64,000 nt of DNA from Modicisalibacter radicis (GTDB lineage: Bacteria > Pseudomonadota > Gammaproteobacteria > Pseudomonadales > Halomonadaceae): positions 1-64,000 of the forward strand of contig NZ_CAAHFN010000065.1 of NCBI RefSeq assembly GCF_900961225.1, read 5' to 3'. Below the pieces are notes generated by a model. It saw only the letters and a list, made by a program, of their open reading frames with translations, was not told where the DNA came from and made no database searches. This document shows positions 49,046 through 57,691 of this stretch, one piece after another (position 1 is the stretch's first letter; each line of letters starts with the position of its first letter). A program made the position numbers and the translations under genes.

Positions 49046-50461
49046 ATGGCTATGAAACCCACGCTGCAGCTTCGGGTCGGCACCCAGCTGACCATGACGC
49101 CTCAGTTGCAGCAGGCCATCCAGTTACTGCAGCTCTCGACGCTGGACCTGCGCCAGGAGATACAGCAGGCGCTGGAATCCAACCCCATGCTGGAGATGGA
49201 AGACGATTATGGGGAAACCGAGGTCGCCGAGACACCCGACGACGACTGGGCCAGCGACATTCCCGAGGAGCTCGCGCTGGACAGCGAGTGGTCGGATACC
49301 TACCAGGACCTGGCCCCCAGCGCCGGGCGCAGTGACGACGGTCCCGACTTCGATCGCAATGCCGTCGAGCAGAGCCTGCAGGATCATCTCCAGTGGCAGC
49401 TCGAAATGGCCGGATTCGACAGCCGCGATCACCTGATCGCCGAGTGCCTGATCGATTCCATCAACGCCGACGGCTACCTCGAGGGTCGACTCGACGAACT
49501 GACCGAAGGCCTGCGCGGTCAGGCGCTCGCCGGACTCAAGGTCGCCGAGGTCGAGCAGGTCCTGTACCGGCTTCAGCAGTTCGACCCCACCGGCGTGTTC
49601 GCCCGCGACCTGCGCGAATGCCTGCTGCTGCAGCTGGGCACGCTGGCCGACGATACGCCGTTGCTGCCCCAGGCCAAGCGCCTGGTACGTCAGTTTCTCG
49701 AAGCGCTGGCCAATGACGACCGCAAGCTGCTCAAACGACGGCTGCGCCTCGACGACACACAGCTCGATGCACTGATCGCCCTGATCCGCGCCCTCGATCC
49801 GCGCCCCGGCCAGGCCTTCGCCGCCAGCGGCAGCGATTACGTAATTCCCGACCTGGTGGCCCGCCAGAGCCGCGACGGCTGGCGTATCGAGCTCAACCCC
49901 GAGGCCTTGCCGCGGCTGCGCATCCAGCCCGATTATGCCGCCTTGATAAAACGCGCCGACAAGAGTGACGACAATACCTTCATGAAGCAGCATCTTCAGG
50001 AGGCACGCTGGCTGATCAAGAGTCTGTCGAGTCGCAACGATACCCTGCTCAAGGTCGGTCGCGAGATCATGATCCGCCAGTTCGACTTCCTCGAACACGG
50101 CGAAGAGGCCATGAAACCGCTGGTACTCGCCGACATCGCCCAGACCGTGGAGATGCACGAGTCGACCATCTCGCGGGTCACCACCCAGAAGTTCATCCAT
50201 ACGCCACGCGGGGTCTTCGAACTCAAGTATTTCTTCTCGAGCCATGTCGGGGGCGGCGAAGGCGATGCACACTCCAGCACCGCGATTCGCGCCCGCCTGA
50301 AGAAGCTGATCGGCGACGAACCGCCGCGCAAGCCGCTTTCCGACAGCAAACTGGTCGACCTGCTCGCCGCCGACGGCATCGCGGTGGCGCGGCGCACCGT
50401 CGCCAAGTATCGCGAGGCGCTGGGCATCCCCTCCTCCAGCGAACGCAAGCGTCTCGCCTGA
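49046..50461 (+). CDS. rpoN: RpoN, sigma-54
   Basis: A 471-residue alternative sigma factor. Region I (about 1-48, Gln/Leu-rich: LTMTPQLQQAIQLLQLSTLDL) contacts activators; an acidic region II spans about 49-105. The core-binding domain follows, then the HTH (VEMHESTISRVTTQKFI) and the RpoN box ARRTVAKYRE at residues 448-457, which reads the -24 element. It directs transcription of nitrogen, motility and other genes through enhancer-binding proteins. It heads the rpoN-hpf-ptsN-rapZ-ptsO cluster. Confidence 0.98.
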   Translation: MAMKPTLQLRVGTQLTMTPQLQQAIQLLQLSTLDLRQEIQQALESNPMLEMEDDYGETEVAETPDDDWASDIPEELALDSEWSDTYQDLAPSAGRSDDGPDFDRNAVEQSLQDHLQWQLEMAGFDSRDHLIAECLIDSINADGYLEGRLDELTEGLRGQALAGLKVAEVEQVLYRLQQFDPTGVFARDLRECLLLQLGTLADDTPLLPQAKRLVRQFLEALANDDRKLLKRRLRLDDTQLDALIALIRALDPRPGQAFAASGSDYVIPDLVARQSRDGWRIELNPEALPRLRIQPDYAALIKRADKSDDNTFMKQHLQEARWLIKSLSSRNDTLLKVGREIMIRQFDFLEHGEEAMKPLVLADIAQTVEMHESTISRVTTQKFIHTPRGVFELKYFFSSHVGGGEGDAHSSTAIRARLKKLIGDEPPRKPLSDSKLVDLLAADGIAVARRTVAKYREALGIPSSSERKRLA

Positions 50462-50496
50462 GGCACTCTCCGGCACACGGAATGTGCCACGCCTCA
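50462..50496 (+). other. nested hairpin after rpoN
   Basis: Directly after the rpoN stop, GAGGC...GCCTC encloses an inner hairpin GGCACA-CGGAA-TGTGCC (50472-50488). It has no T run, so it could be a transcript-stabilising or processing element between rpoN and hpf. Confidence 0.4.
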
Positions 50497-50590
50497 CCAC
50501 CCTGGACACCGTCCTGCCCCCTTTCCGCCAACCAAAAGTCATGCTTGCCCGCGTCGTCCGGCGAGGGGTTTGCTAAGCTGCAAAAAGGGT

Positions 50591-50596
50591 TACAAT
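50591..50596 (+). promoter_or_regulatory. candidate hpf promoter (-10 TACAAT)
   Basis: In the 166-bp gap before hpf a TACAAT (50591-50596) lies 31 bp upstream of the start codon. The region 16 bp upstream reads TTTGCT, a weak -35. It could give hpf separate, stress-linked expression apart from rpoN. Confidence 0.4.
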
Positions 50597-50627
50597 CGAG
50601 CCACCATTCGTCGAGAAGGAACGCGCC

Positions 50628-50936
50628 ATGCAAGCAAACATCACCGGCCATCACGTCGAACTGACGGATGCATTGCGTGACTATGTCAACGAGAAGTTGA
50701 TGCGGCTGGAACGTCACTACGACAATATCACCACCGTGCAGGTAACGCTTTCGGTCGAGAAGGAACGCCAGCAGGCGGCCTGTACGCTTCACGCAGCGGG
50801 TGCTGACTTGCATGCCGAAGCCGAGAATGGCGACATGTACGCCGCCATCGATGCCCTGGCCGACAAGCTCGACCGCCAACTCGTCAAACACAAGGAAAAG
50901 GCTCAGGCTCGCGCGCAAGGCGCCGGTGCCCGCTAG
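50628..50936 (+). CDS. hpf: HPF, short hibernation-promoting factor
   Basis: A 102-residue ribosome-associated protein of the short HPF/YfiA fold (beta-alpha-beta-beta-beta-alpha; GHHVELTDALRDYVNEKLMRLERHYDNIT, VQVTLSVEKERQQAACTLHAAGADLHAEAE). It binds the decoding region of idle ribosomes and helps form 100S dimers in stationary phase. It lies between rpoN and ptsN, the usual place. Confidence 0.96.
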   Translation: MQANITGHHVELTDALRDYVNEKLMRLERHYDNITTVQVTLSVEKERQQAACTLHAAGADLHAEAENGDMYAAIDALADKLDRQLVKHKEKAQARAQGAGAR

Positions 50937-50945
50937 CTCCCGATC

Positions 50946-51443
50946 ATGACACTGGAAGCCATACTACCCCCCGAACGCACCCTGTTTGCCGTGCCCGGGG
51001 GGAGCAAGAAGCGTGTGCTCGAGTTCTTCAGCACCTTCATCGCCCAGAATACGCCCAGTCTGGATAGTCAGGAGGTATTCAGCCGACTGATCGGACGCGA
51101 GCGCCTGGGGAGCACCGGCATCGGCAACGGCGTGGCCATTCCCCATGCCCGCAACCCCCATTGCAAGGCGCCGGTAGCCGGTTTTCTCAAGCTGCAGGAG
51201 CCGATCGACTTCGACGCGGTCGATGGCGAACCGGTCGATCTGGTGTTCGTGCTGCTGGTACCCGAGGAAGCCGACGATACCCACCTGGCGCTGCTCGCCC
51301 AGGTCGCCGGCATCATGAACGACGCCGAGACCCGTAATCGACTGCGCCACAGCGCCAGCCAACGCGAATTGCACGAAGCGCTCATCCAGGCCATTCACGC
51401 ACTCGATGACGGCGCCGACGCCTCGCCCCGGCAAGCCAAGTAG
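50946..51443 (+). CDS. ptsN: PtsN (EIIA-Ntr), nitrogen-PTS regulator
   Basis: A 165-residue EIIA-type protein. The phosphorylated His is H67 in GVAIPHARNPHC. In the Ntr branch it takes phosphate from NPr (encoded nearby as ptsO) and regulates potassium transport, sensor kinases and other targets rather than sugar uptake. EI-Ntr (ptsP) is not in the window. It follows hpf by 9 bp; a 118-bp gap with a GCTGGG/CCCAGC hairpin separates it from rapZ. Confidence 0.96.
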   Translation: MTLEAILPPERTLFAVPGGSKKRVLEFFSTFIAQNTPSLDSQEVFSRLIGRERLGSTGIGNGVAIPHARNPHCKAPVAGFLKLQEPIDFDAVDGEPVDLVFVLLVPEEADDTHLALLAQVAGIMNDAETRNRLRHSASQRELHEALIQAIHALDDGADASPRQAK

Positions 51444-51561
51444 CATCTACGAGTCGTCATCAGGCAGCTGCAGGATAGTCCCCGACGCACCCTCAGGGCT
51501 GGGACTCGTGCCCAGCGTCGGCCAACCGACTCGTGACTCACCGTGACAAGGGAGCCGCCCC

Positions 51562-52452
51562 ATGCAACTCGTGATCATCAGTGGCCGCTCCGGCTCCGGC
51601 AAGTCGATCGCACTCCAGGCGCTCGAGGACCTGGGCTTCTATGCCATCGACAACCTGCCGGCGATGCTCCTCGACGCGCTGATCGACGAACTCCAGCAGG
51701 CCGACGGCAAGCGCGCCAGCGTCGCGGTCAGCATCGATGCGCGCAACCTGCCCACGGCCCTCGAGCGCTTCCCCACGCAGCTCGAGGCCGTTCGCAGACG
51801 TGGCATCGATTGTCAGGTGGTCTACCTGACCGCCGAGGACAAGATCCTGCTCGAGCGCTACTCGGCGACCCGCCGCCGTCACCCGCTGACCCGCAACAGC
51901 CAGATGACCCTGGCCGAGGCGATCGAGTCCGAGGAGACCGCGCTGGCGGGTATTCGCGACCTGGCAGATCTGGTCATGGATACCTCGCAGCTCTCGGTCC
52001 ACGACCTGCGCGGGCGCATCGCCGACCAGGTCGCCCACCATACCAGTGCCCAACTCACGCTGACCTTCGAATCCTTCGGCTTCAAGCGCGGGGTACCGCT
52101 CGACGCCGATACCGTCTTCGACGCCCGCTGCCTGCCCAACCCCTATTGGGATCCGCGGCTGCGCCAATACGATGGGCGGGATGCCGAGATCGTGAGCTTT
52201 CTCGAAGACTATCCCGACGTCGGCGCCATGGCCGACGACATTCGTGACTGGCTCGAGCGCTGGTTGCCCGCCTACCGCGCCAGCAACCGCAGCTACCTGA
52301 CGGTGGCGATCGGCTGCACCGGCGGCCAGCATCGCTCGGTCTACCTGACCGAACGCCTGGCGCGGCATTTCACCGGACGCTACCGCGTGCGTATCCGCCA
52401 CCGGGAACTGGGCATCCACGCCGCCGTGGGGGCCGCCGATGCCACAGCGTGA
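51562..52452 (+). CDS. rapZ: RapZ, RNase adaptor / nucleotide-binding protein
   Basis: A 296-residue protein with Walker A GRSGSGKS at residues 8-15 and a C-terminal domain containing IGCTGGQHRSVYL, which in E. coli RapZ binds GlcN6P. In enterobacteria it brings the sRNA GlmZ to RNase E to control GlmS. Whether GlmY/GlmZ exist here is not visible. ptsO starts inside its 3' end (14-bp overlap), so the two are coupled. Confidence 0.95.
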   Translation: MQLVIISGRSGSGKSIALQALEDLGFYAIDNLPAMLLDALIDELQQADGKRASVAVSIDARNLPTALERFPTQLEAVRRRGIDCQVVYLTAEDKILLERYSATRRRHPLTRNSQMTLAEAIESEETALAGIRDLADLVMDTSQLSVHDLRGRIADQVAHHTSAQLTLTFESFGFKRGVPLDADTVFDARCLPNPYWDPRLRQYDGRDAEIVSFLEDYPDVGAMADDIRDWLERWLPAYRASNRSYLTVAIGCTGGQHRSVYLTERLARHFTGRYRVRIRHRELGIHAAVGAADATA

Positions 52453-52708
52453 ACTGACGCTGACCAACAAGCGCGGTCTGCATGCCCGTGCCGCGACCAA
52501 GCTGGTCCAGTGCTGCCAGGGTTACGACGCCAGCGTCACCGTTCACCATCAAGGGCGCAGCGGCGACGCCGCCAATATCATGTCGCTGCTGATGCTCGCC
52601 GCGCCCTGCGGCAGCCGACTGCTCATCGCGGCAGACGGCCCCCAGGCCACGCAAGTACTCGATGCCCTCGAGGTGCTGTTCGAAGCGCGTTTCGAAGAAG
52701 ATCCCTAA
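52439..52708 (+). CDS. ptsO: NPr (PtsO), HPr-like phosphocarrier of the nitrogen PTS
   Basis: An 89-residue HPr-family protein. The phospho-acceptor is H15 in GLHARAATK. Around position 46-49 the sequence is NIMSLLML, typical of NPr, and no Bacillus-type HPr-kinase site is apparent. It relays phosphate from EI-Ntr to PtsN. Starts inside rapZ. Confidence 0.96.
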   Translation: MPQRELTLTNKRGLHARAATKLVQCCQGYDASVTVHHQGRSGDAANIMSLLMLAAPCGSRLLIAADGPQATQVLDALEVLFEARFEEDP

Positions 52709-52814
52709 GCCCCTCGGCAGGCGCGCAGCGCGCGACGGCTCGCTGCCGTTCGAGCCCCGCCACGATGCTAGAATGCCCCCACCGCGTGCGGGACGATCAA
52801 GGACGCCGACAGCC

Positions 52815-54170
52815 ATGAGCCAGAATTCACAGCGACTACAGCCGCGCCTCGATCGGCTCAACGAAGCCCTGGAGAGTGGTGCGCTGGATCAGGCTCGGCG
52901 CATGCTCAACCGCGGCCTGGCGCCGGTCGACGTCGCCCACCTGCTCGAATCGACCCCGCCCCGCGAACGCGACGTTCTCTGGGAACTGGTCGACCCCGAG
53001 CTTCAGGGCGATGTCCTGCAGTATCTCAACGACGACATCCAGACGGTGTTCCTCAACCGCATGGATACCCAGCAGCTGGTCTCGGCCACCGAAAGACTCG
53101 ACATCGATGATCTGGCCGATCTGCTGCAGCGCCTGCCCAATACCGTCACCCTGGAAGTGCTGGCCTCGATGGAGGCTCAGGAGCGCCAGCGTCTGGAGAC
53201 CGTTCTCGCCTACCCCGAGGACACCGCCGGCGGTCTGATGAACACCGACGCGGTGACGATCCGTCCCGACATCACCCTCGACGTGGTGCTGCGCTACCTG
53301 CGCCGCCACGAGCGTCTGCCGGACACCACCGATACGCTGCTGGTGGTGACCCGCAGCGACAAGCTGATCGGCAGCCTGCCGATCCACCGCCTGCTGGTTT
53401 CCGACCCGTCGATGCTGGTTCGCGAAGTGATGGACACCGACATGGTCAGCATCGCGGCGATGACCGGCGAAAGCGACGTCGCCAAGCTGTTCGAGAAGTT
53501 CGACCTGGTTTCAGCGCCGGTGGTGGGCACCGACGGCCACCTGCTGGGCCGGATCACCATCGACGACGTGGTCGACGTGATCCGCGAGAACGCCGAACAC
53601 CAGGTGATGAGCATGGCCGGCCTCGACGAGGACGAGGATACCTTCGCGCCGGCCTGGCGGACCAGCCGCCGGCGGGCGGTGTGGCTGGGGATCAATCTGA
53701 TCACCGCCTTCATGGCGGCCTCGGTGATCGGCCTGTTCGAGGACACCATCCAGCGCGTCACCGCGCTCGCGGTGCTCATGCCGATCGTCGCCAGCATGGG
53801 CGGCATAGCCGGCTCCCAGACCTTGACGGTGCTGATTCGCGGCATCGCCCTCGGCCATGTCTCGGGCAGCAACGTCCGCTGGCTGCTCAATCGCGAGCTG
53901 ATCGTCAGTGTCCTCAACGGTCTGCTCTGGGCACTGGTCATCGCGGTCATCGCCGTGGTCTGGTTCGACGACCTGACGCTGGGAGCCATCATCGCCGCGG
54001 CGATCGTCATCAACCTGCTGGTCGCCGCGCTCTGCGGCACCCTGCTGCCCGTCGTGCTCAAGAAGCTCAACATCGATCCGGCGCTCTCCGGCAACGTGAT
54101 CCTGACCACCGTCACCGACGTGATCGGCTTCATGGCCTTCCTCGGTCTGGCGACGCTGTTCTATCTGTGA
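52815..54170 (+). CDS. mgtE: MgtE-family magnesium transporter
   Basis: A 451-residue Mg2+ channel/transporter. The N-terminal domain (about 1-130, acidic helical repeats) and a CBS pair (about 135-255, MNTDAVTIRPDITLDVVLRYL; VREVMDTDMVSIAAMTGESDV) form the cytosolic magnesium gate. Five membrane segments from about residue 285 (AVWLGINLITAFMAASVIGLFE, MPIVASMGGIAGSQTLTVLIRG) make the pore. The ATG at 52815 fits family length. A TAGAAT at 52770-52775 may be its -10. Its stop codon is the first part of a heptad repeat tract. Confidence 0.95.
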   Translation: MSQNSQRLQPRLDRLNEALESGALDQARRMLNRGLAPVDVAHLLESTPPRERDVLWELVDPELQGDVLQYLNDDIQTVFLNRMDTQQLVSATERLDIDDLADLLQRLPNTVTLEVLASMEAQERQRLETVLAYPEDTAGGLMNTDAVTIRPDITLDVVLRYLRRHERLPDTTDTLLVVTRSDKLIGSLPIHRLLVSDPSMLVREVMDTDMVSIAAMTGESDVAKLFEKFDLVSAPVVGTDGHLLGRITIDDVVDVIRENAEHQVMSMAGLDEDEDTFAPAWRTSRRRAVWLGINLITAFMAASVIGLFEDTIQRVTALAVLMPIVASMGGIAGSQTLTVLIRGIALGHVSGSNVRWLLNRELIVSVLNGLLWALVIAVIAVVWFDDLTLGAIIAAAIVINLLVAALCGTLLPVVLKKLNIDPALSGNVILTTVTDVIGFMAFLGLATLFYL

Positions 54171-54217
54171 GCTACGGGCTACGGGCTACGGGCTACGGGC
54201 TACGGGCTACGGGCTTC
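54169..54217. repeat. seven-copy heptanucleotide array at the mgtE stop codon
   Basis: One GAGCTAC unit (54169-54175, whose first two bases belong to the mgtE TGA), five GGGCTAC units (54176-54210) and one GGGCTTC (54211-54217). It sits between convergent mgtE and pmbA and belongs to the same family as the array at 36068-36180, in the same orientation relative to the stop codon it abuts. Confidence 0.95.
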
Positions 54218-54245
54218 AGTGTATTCGCTCGCAACCCGCACCCTG

Positions 54246-55586
54246 CTAGCTTCCGGCGACCACCATGTCGTCGATCAGCCAGCTGCCGGTGTGTATGCTG
54301 CCGCGGGTATCGACATCGTCGCCCACCCCGAGCAGATTGGCGAACATGCCACGCAGGTCGCCGGCGATGGTGAACTCCTCGATCGGATACTGCAGCTGGC
54401 CGTTCTCGACCCAGAAGCCGGCCGCACCGCGCGAATAATCGCCGGTCACGCTGTTGACCCCCTGTCCCATCAGCTCGGTGACCACCACACCGCTGCCCAT
54501 GCGCGCCAGTAGCGCCTCGGGCGTCTCCAGCGGCGCATCCAGCCGCACGTTGCGCGCGCCCCCGGCGTTACCGGTGGTCGTCATGCCGAGGCGCCGCGCA
54601 CTGTAGGCCGACAGCATGTAGCTGGCGATACGGCCGCGCTCGACGTAGACGTTATCGCGGGTGTAGACGCCATCGCCGTCGAACGGCGCGCTCGCCATGC
54701 CGCCGATTTCACGCGGCTTCTCCTGAATCGACAGCCAGTCGGGAAACAGCGCTTCCCCGAGGCTGTCGCAGAGGAACGAGGCATCGCGGTAGAGCGCGCC
54801 GCCCGCGATGGCGCCGAGGAAGTGCCCGATCAGCCCGCTGGCGAGCTCCGGGGCGAACATCACCGGCATGCGCCCGGTGGCCGGACGGCGCGCGCCGAGG
54901 CGACGCAGGGTCCGCTCGGCGGCGCGCCGGCCGATCGCCTCGGGCGAAGCCAGCCTGGCCGGATCCCGCTCGCTGGAATAATCGTAATCGCGCTGCATGC
55001 CCTGCTCGTCCTGGGCGATCAGCATGCACGACAACGAGTGCCGGCTGCCGCGCTGGCTGCCCAGGAAACCATGGCTGTTGGCATAGACCCGCACGCCCTC
55101 GCCGCTCGACAGTTCGGCGCCTTCGGAGTTGCTGATCCCCGCCACGCCGCGCCCGGCCTGTTCGCAAGCCAGCGCCATCTCGATCGCCTCGTCGGTCGAC
55201 AGCCGCCACGGGTGATGAACCTCGAGATCGGGCAAGTCGGTCGCCATCAAGGCCCTGTCGGCCAGCCCGGCAGCCGGATCCTCGCCGGTCTGGCGGGCAA
55301 TGGTCATGGCCTTGTCCACCAGCGCGCGAATCGACGCCTCGCTGGCGTCCGACGACGAGGCGCTGCCCTTGCGCCCGCCCAGATAGACCGTGAGCGCGAT
55401 GCCCTGGTCCCGCGCCAGCTCCACCGTCTCGACTTCCCCCAGGCGCACGCTGACATTGACGCCCTGGTCGACGCTGGCGCCCACCTCGCAGGCATCGGCG
55501 CCTGCCTTGCGCGCCTGCTCGAGCGCGGCCGCCGCACGCGATTCCAGCAGCGCCTGCTGCGCGGTCGCATCGAAAGCCTGTGTCAT
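54246..55586 (-). CDS. pmbA: PmbA/TldE, partner subunit of the TldD/E metalloprotease
   Basis: A 446-residue TldE-family protein. It has the family's GSASSSDASEASIRALVDKA and the C-terminal GVNSVTGDYSRGAAGFWVENG, but lacks the zinc HExxxH motif, which is supplied by TldD. The TldD/E heterodimer degrades unfolded peptides and matures microcin B17-like products. The start at 55586 has AAGGAG six bases upstream; longer starts are unlikely. Here tldD is close by, with darP in between on the other strand. Confidence 0.94.
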   Translation of the reverse strand: MTQAFDATAQQALLESRAAAALEQARKAGADACEVGASVDQGVNVSVRLGEVETVELARDQGIALTVYLGGRKGSASSSDASEASIRALVDKAMTIARQTGEDPAAGLADRALMATDLPDLEVHHPWRLSTDEAIEMALACEQAGRGVAGISNSEGAELSSGEGVRVYANSHGFLGSQRGSRHSLSCMLIAQDEQGMQRDYDYSSERDPARLASPEAIGRRAAERTLRRLGARRPATGRMPVMFAPELASGLIGHFLGAIAGGALYRDASFLCDSLGEALFPDWLSIQEKPREIGGMASAPFDGDGVYTRDNVYVERGRIASYMLSAYSARRLGMTTTGNAGGARNVRLDAPLETPEALLARMGSGVVVTELMGQGVNSVTGDYSRGAAGFWVENGQLQYPIEEFTIAGDLRGMFANLLGVGDDVDTRGSIHTGSWLIDDMVVAGS

Positions 55587-55615
55587 GTTGGTCTCCTTGT
55601 ACCGAGGCTGGCTGG

Positions 55616-55621
55616 TATACT
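55616..55621 (+). promoter_or_regulatory. candidate darP promoter (extended -10)
   Basis: TGGTATACT (55613-55621) is an extended -10 element in the 66-bp gap between divergent pmbA and darP. No good -35 is present, which extended -10 promoters can do without. Confidence 0.4.
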
Positions 55622-55652
55622 GCGCCAACCTCCCAATGCTGATGGAAATGGC

Positions 55653-56165
55653 ATGTCATTCGAGTCACCCGCCGATTCCCCCGAACGGCCGAGCAAATCC
55701 CAACTCAAACGCGAAATGCTGGCGTTGCAGGCGCTGGGCGAAAAGATCATCGCCCTGCCCGCCTCGCAACGCGACCGACTGCCGCTGTCCGAGGACATGC
55801 TGGCGGCGGTCGAGGAAACGTCGCGCATCCGTTCCCACGAAGGCCGCCGCCGGCACATGCAATACGTCGGCAAGGTCATGCGCCGCGAGGACATCGAGGC
55901 CATCCAGGCCGTGTTCGACGAGTTCGAGCAGGAAAGGTTGCGCCGCGACCATGCCTTCCATCGCCTCGAACAGTGGCGCGACCGGCTAGTCGACGGCGAC
56001 GGCGAGGCGCTTGAAGCCTTCATCGCCGAATACCCGCATGTCGACCGCCAGGCACTTCGCCAGTTGATCCGCAATGCCCAAAGCGAGCGCCAGCGTGGCA
56101 AGCCACCGACCAACGCCCGCAAGCTGTTCCAGTTGATCCGCGACACCGCCGCCCTCGAGCCGTAA
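55653..56165 (+). CDS. darP: DarP/YjgA (DUF615), 50S-associated protein
   Basis: A 170-residue highly charged helical protein of the YjgA family: SKSQLKREMLALQALGEKI at the N terminus, SRIRSHEGRRRHMQYVGKVMR in the middle and the C-terminal QLIRNAQSERQRGKPP. YjgA/DarP binds late 50S assembly intermediates. In Pseudomonas the gene likewise lies between pmbA and tldD. ATG at 55653 gives the family start (MSFESP). The stop codon forms part of a short 7-bp repeat. Confidence 0.93.
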   Translation: MSFESPADSPERPSKSQLKREMLALQALGEKIIALPASQRDRLPLSEDMLAAVEETSRIRSHEGRRRHMQYVGKVMRREDIEAIQAVFDEFEQERLRRDHAFHRLEQWRDRLVDGDGEALEAFIAEYPHVDRQALRQLIRNAQSERQRGKPPTNARKLFQLIRDTAALEP

Positions 56166-56233
56166 GCCGTCACAGGAAATGCCAGAGCCTGGTAACGGTT
56201 TTTTACTTACCGCTTATGGCTTACAGCTCATGA
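56159..56233. repeat. degenerate heptad repeats between darP and tldD
   Basis: At the darP stop a doublet GCCGTAA-GCCGTCA (56159-56172) contains the TAA. Near the tldD stop four 7-bp units CTTACCG, CTTATGG, CTTACAG, CTCATGA occupy 56206-56233. GTAAGCC at 56162-56168 is the inverse of GGCTTAC at 56218-56224. The sequence is diverged, so kinship with the other arrays is suggested by period and place, not by strong identity. Confidence 0.5.
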
Positions 56234-56236
56234 CTC

Positions 56237-57691
56237 TCAGGATTGCGTTCCGCCGACGGTCAGCTCGTCGAGCTTCAGCGTCGGCTGGCCGACGCCCACC
56301 GGCACGCCCTGGCCCTCCTTGCCGCAGACGCCGATGCCGCTGTCCAGCTGCATGTCGTTGCCGATCATCGACACCCGCCCCATCGCCTCGGGGCCGTTGC
56401 CGATCAGGGTCGCGCCCTTGACCGGCGCGGTGATGCGTCCATCCTCGATCAGATAGGCCTCGCTGGCCGCGAACACGAATTTCCCGGAGGTGATATCGAC
56501 CTGCCCACCGCTGAAGCTGACCGCGTAGATGCCGCGCTTGACGCTCCTGACGATATCCTCGGGGTCGTCCTGGCCGGCCAGCATGTAGGTGTTGGACATC
56601 CGCGGCATCGGCATGTGCGCGTAGGATTCGCGCCGCGCGTTGCCGGTCGGGCTCATGCCCATCAGCCGCGCATTGAGCTTGTCCTGCATGTAGCCGGTGA
56701 GGATGCCGTCCTCGATCAGCGGCGTATAGGCGCCGGGCGTGCCCTCGTCGTCGATCGACATCGAGCCGCGCCGATCCGTCAGGGTGGCGTCGTCGACCAC
56801 GGTCACCCCCCTGGCGGCGACCCGCTGGCCGATGCGTCCGGCGAACGCCGAGCTGCCCTTGCGATTGAAATCGCCCTCCAGGCCGTGACCCACCGCCTCG
56901 TGAAGCAGGATGCCCGGCCAGCCGGCGCCCAGCACCACCGGCATCTGCCCGGCCGGGGCATCGACCGCCTCGAGGTTGACCAGCGCCTGACGCACGGCCT
57001 CCCTGGCGTAGCGTTCGGCGACGTTCTCGTCACGCAGCCGCGACATTGCGTAACGTCCACCACCGCCGGCGCTGCCGCGTTCGCGACGGCCATCGCGCAT
57101 GGCGATGACACTGACGTTGAAGCGCACCAGCGGCCGAATGTCCGCGGCCAGGGTGCCGTCGCTGGCGCGTACCAGCACCACCTCATGGACACCGCTCAAC
57201 GAGGCACTCACCTGGGTGACGCTGGGATCGGCGGCACGGGCGATGCGATCGGCCTGCTTGAGCATGGCGATCTTGTCCTCCGCGGACAGCCCCGACAGCG
57301 GATCGACGCCGGCATAGCGCTGCGTCGCCGAGGCGCCGTGCACCGGCACCCGCGACAGCCGCGAACCGCCACGCGCGATTCCCGACGCGGTGCGGCCCGC
57401 CTCGGCCAGAGCATCGGCGGTAATCTGGTTGGAGTAGGCGAAGCCGGTCTTTTCCCCGGCCAGCGCGCGCACCCCGACACCGCCATCGATATTGAAGCTG
57501 GCGTCCTTGACCTCGCCATCCTCGAGCACCCAGTTCTCCTGCCAACTGCGCTGGAAGTACAGGTCGGCATAATCGATGCCCGGCCCCAGCGCGTGCTCCA
57601 GGCCGGGCTCGAGCGCCGCGGCATCCAGGCCGCCGGGAGCGAGCAGAGTGGTCATGGCCTCATCGAGAGGCGAATGGGAGAGTTGCGTCAT
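56237..57691 (-). CDS. tldD: TldD, zinc metalloprotease subunit
   Basis: A 484-residue protease. The zinc site is H264-E265-x-x-x-H269 ([11 protein letters not shown]), with a C-terminal Cys-containing strand ([18 protein letters not shown]) that completes the TldD active site. With PmbA/TldE it forms a barrel-like heterodimer that digests unfolded peptides. It overlaps the end of yhdP by four bases, so it is translated from the same message. Confidence 0.97.
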   Translation of the reverse strand: MTQLSHSPLDEAMTTLLAPGGLDAAALEPGLEHALGPGIDYADLYFQRSWQENWVLEDGEVKDASFNIDGGVGVRALAGEKTGFAYSNQITADALAEAGRTASGIARGGSRLSRVPVHGASATQRYAGVDPLSGLSAEDKIAMLKQADRIARAADPSVTQVSASLSGVHEVVLVRASDGTLAADIRPLVRFNVSVIAMRDGRRERGSAGGGGRYAMSRLRDENVAERYAREAVRQALVNLEAVDAPAGQMPVVLGAGWPGILLHEAVGHGLEGDFNRKGSSAFAGRIGQRVAARGVTVVDDATLTDRRGSMSIDDEGTPGAYTPLIEDGILTGYMQDKLNARLMGMSPTGNARRESYAHMPMPRMSNTYMLAGQDDPEDIVRSVKRGIYAVSFSGGQVDITSGKFVFAASEAYLIEDGRITAPVKGATLIGNGPEAMGRVSMIGNDMQLDSGIGVCGKEGQGVPVGVGQPTLKLDELTVGGTQS

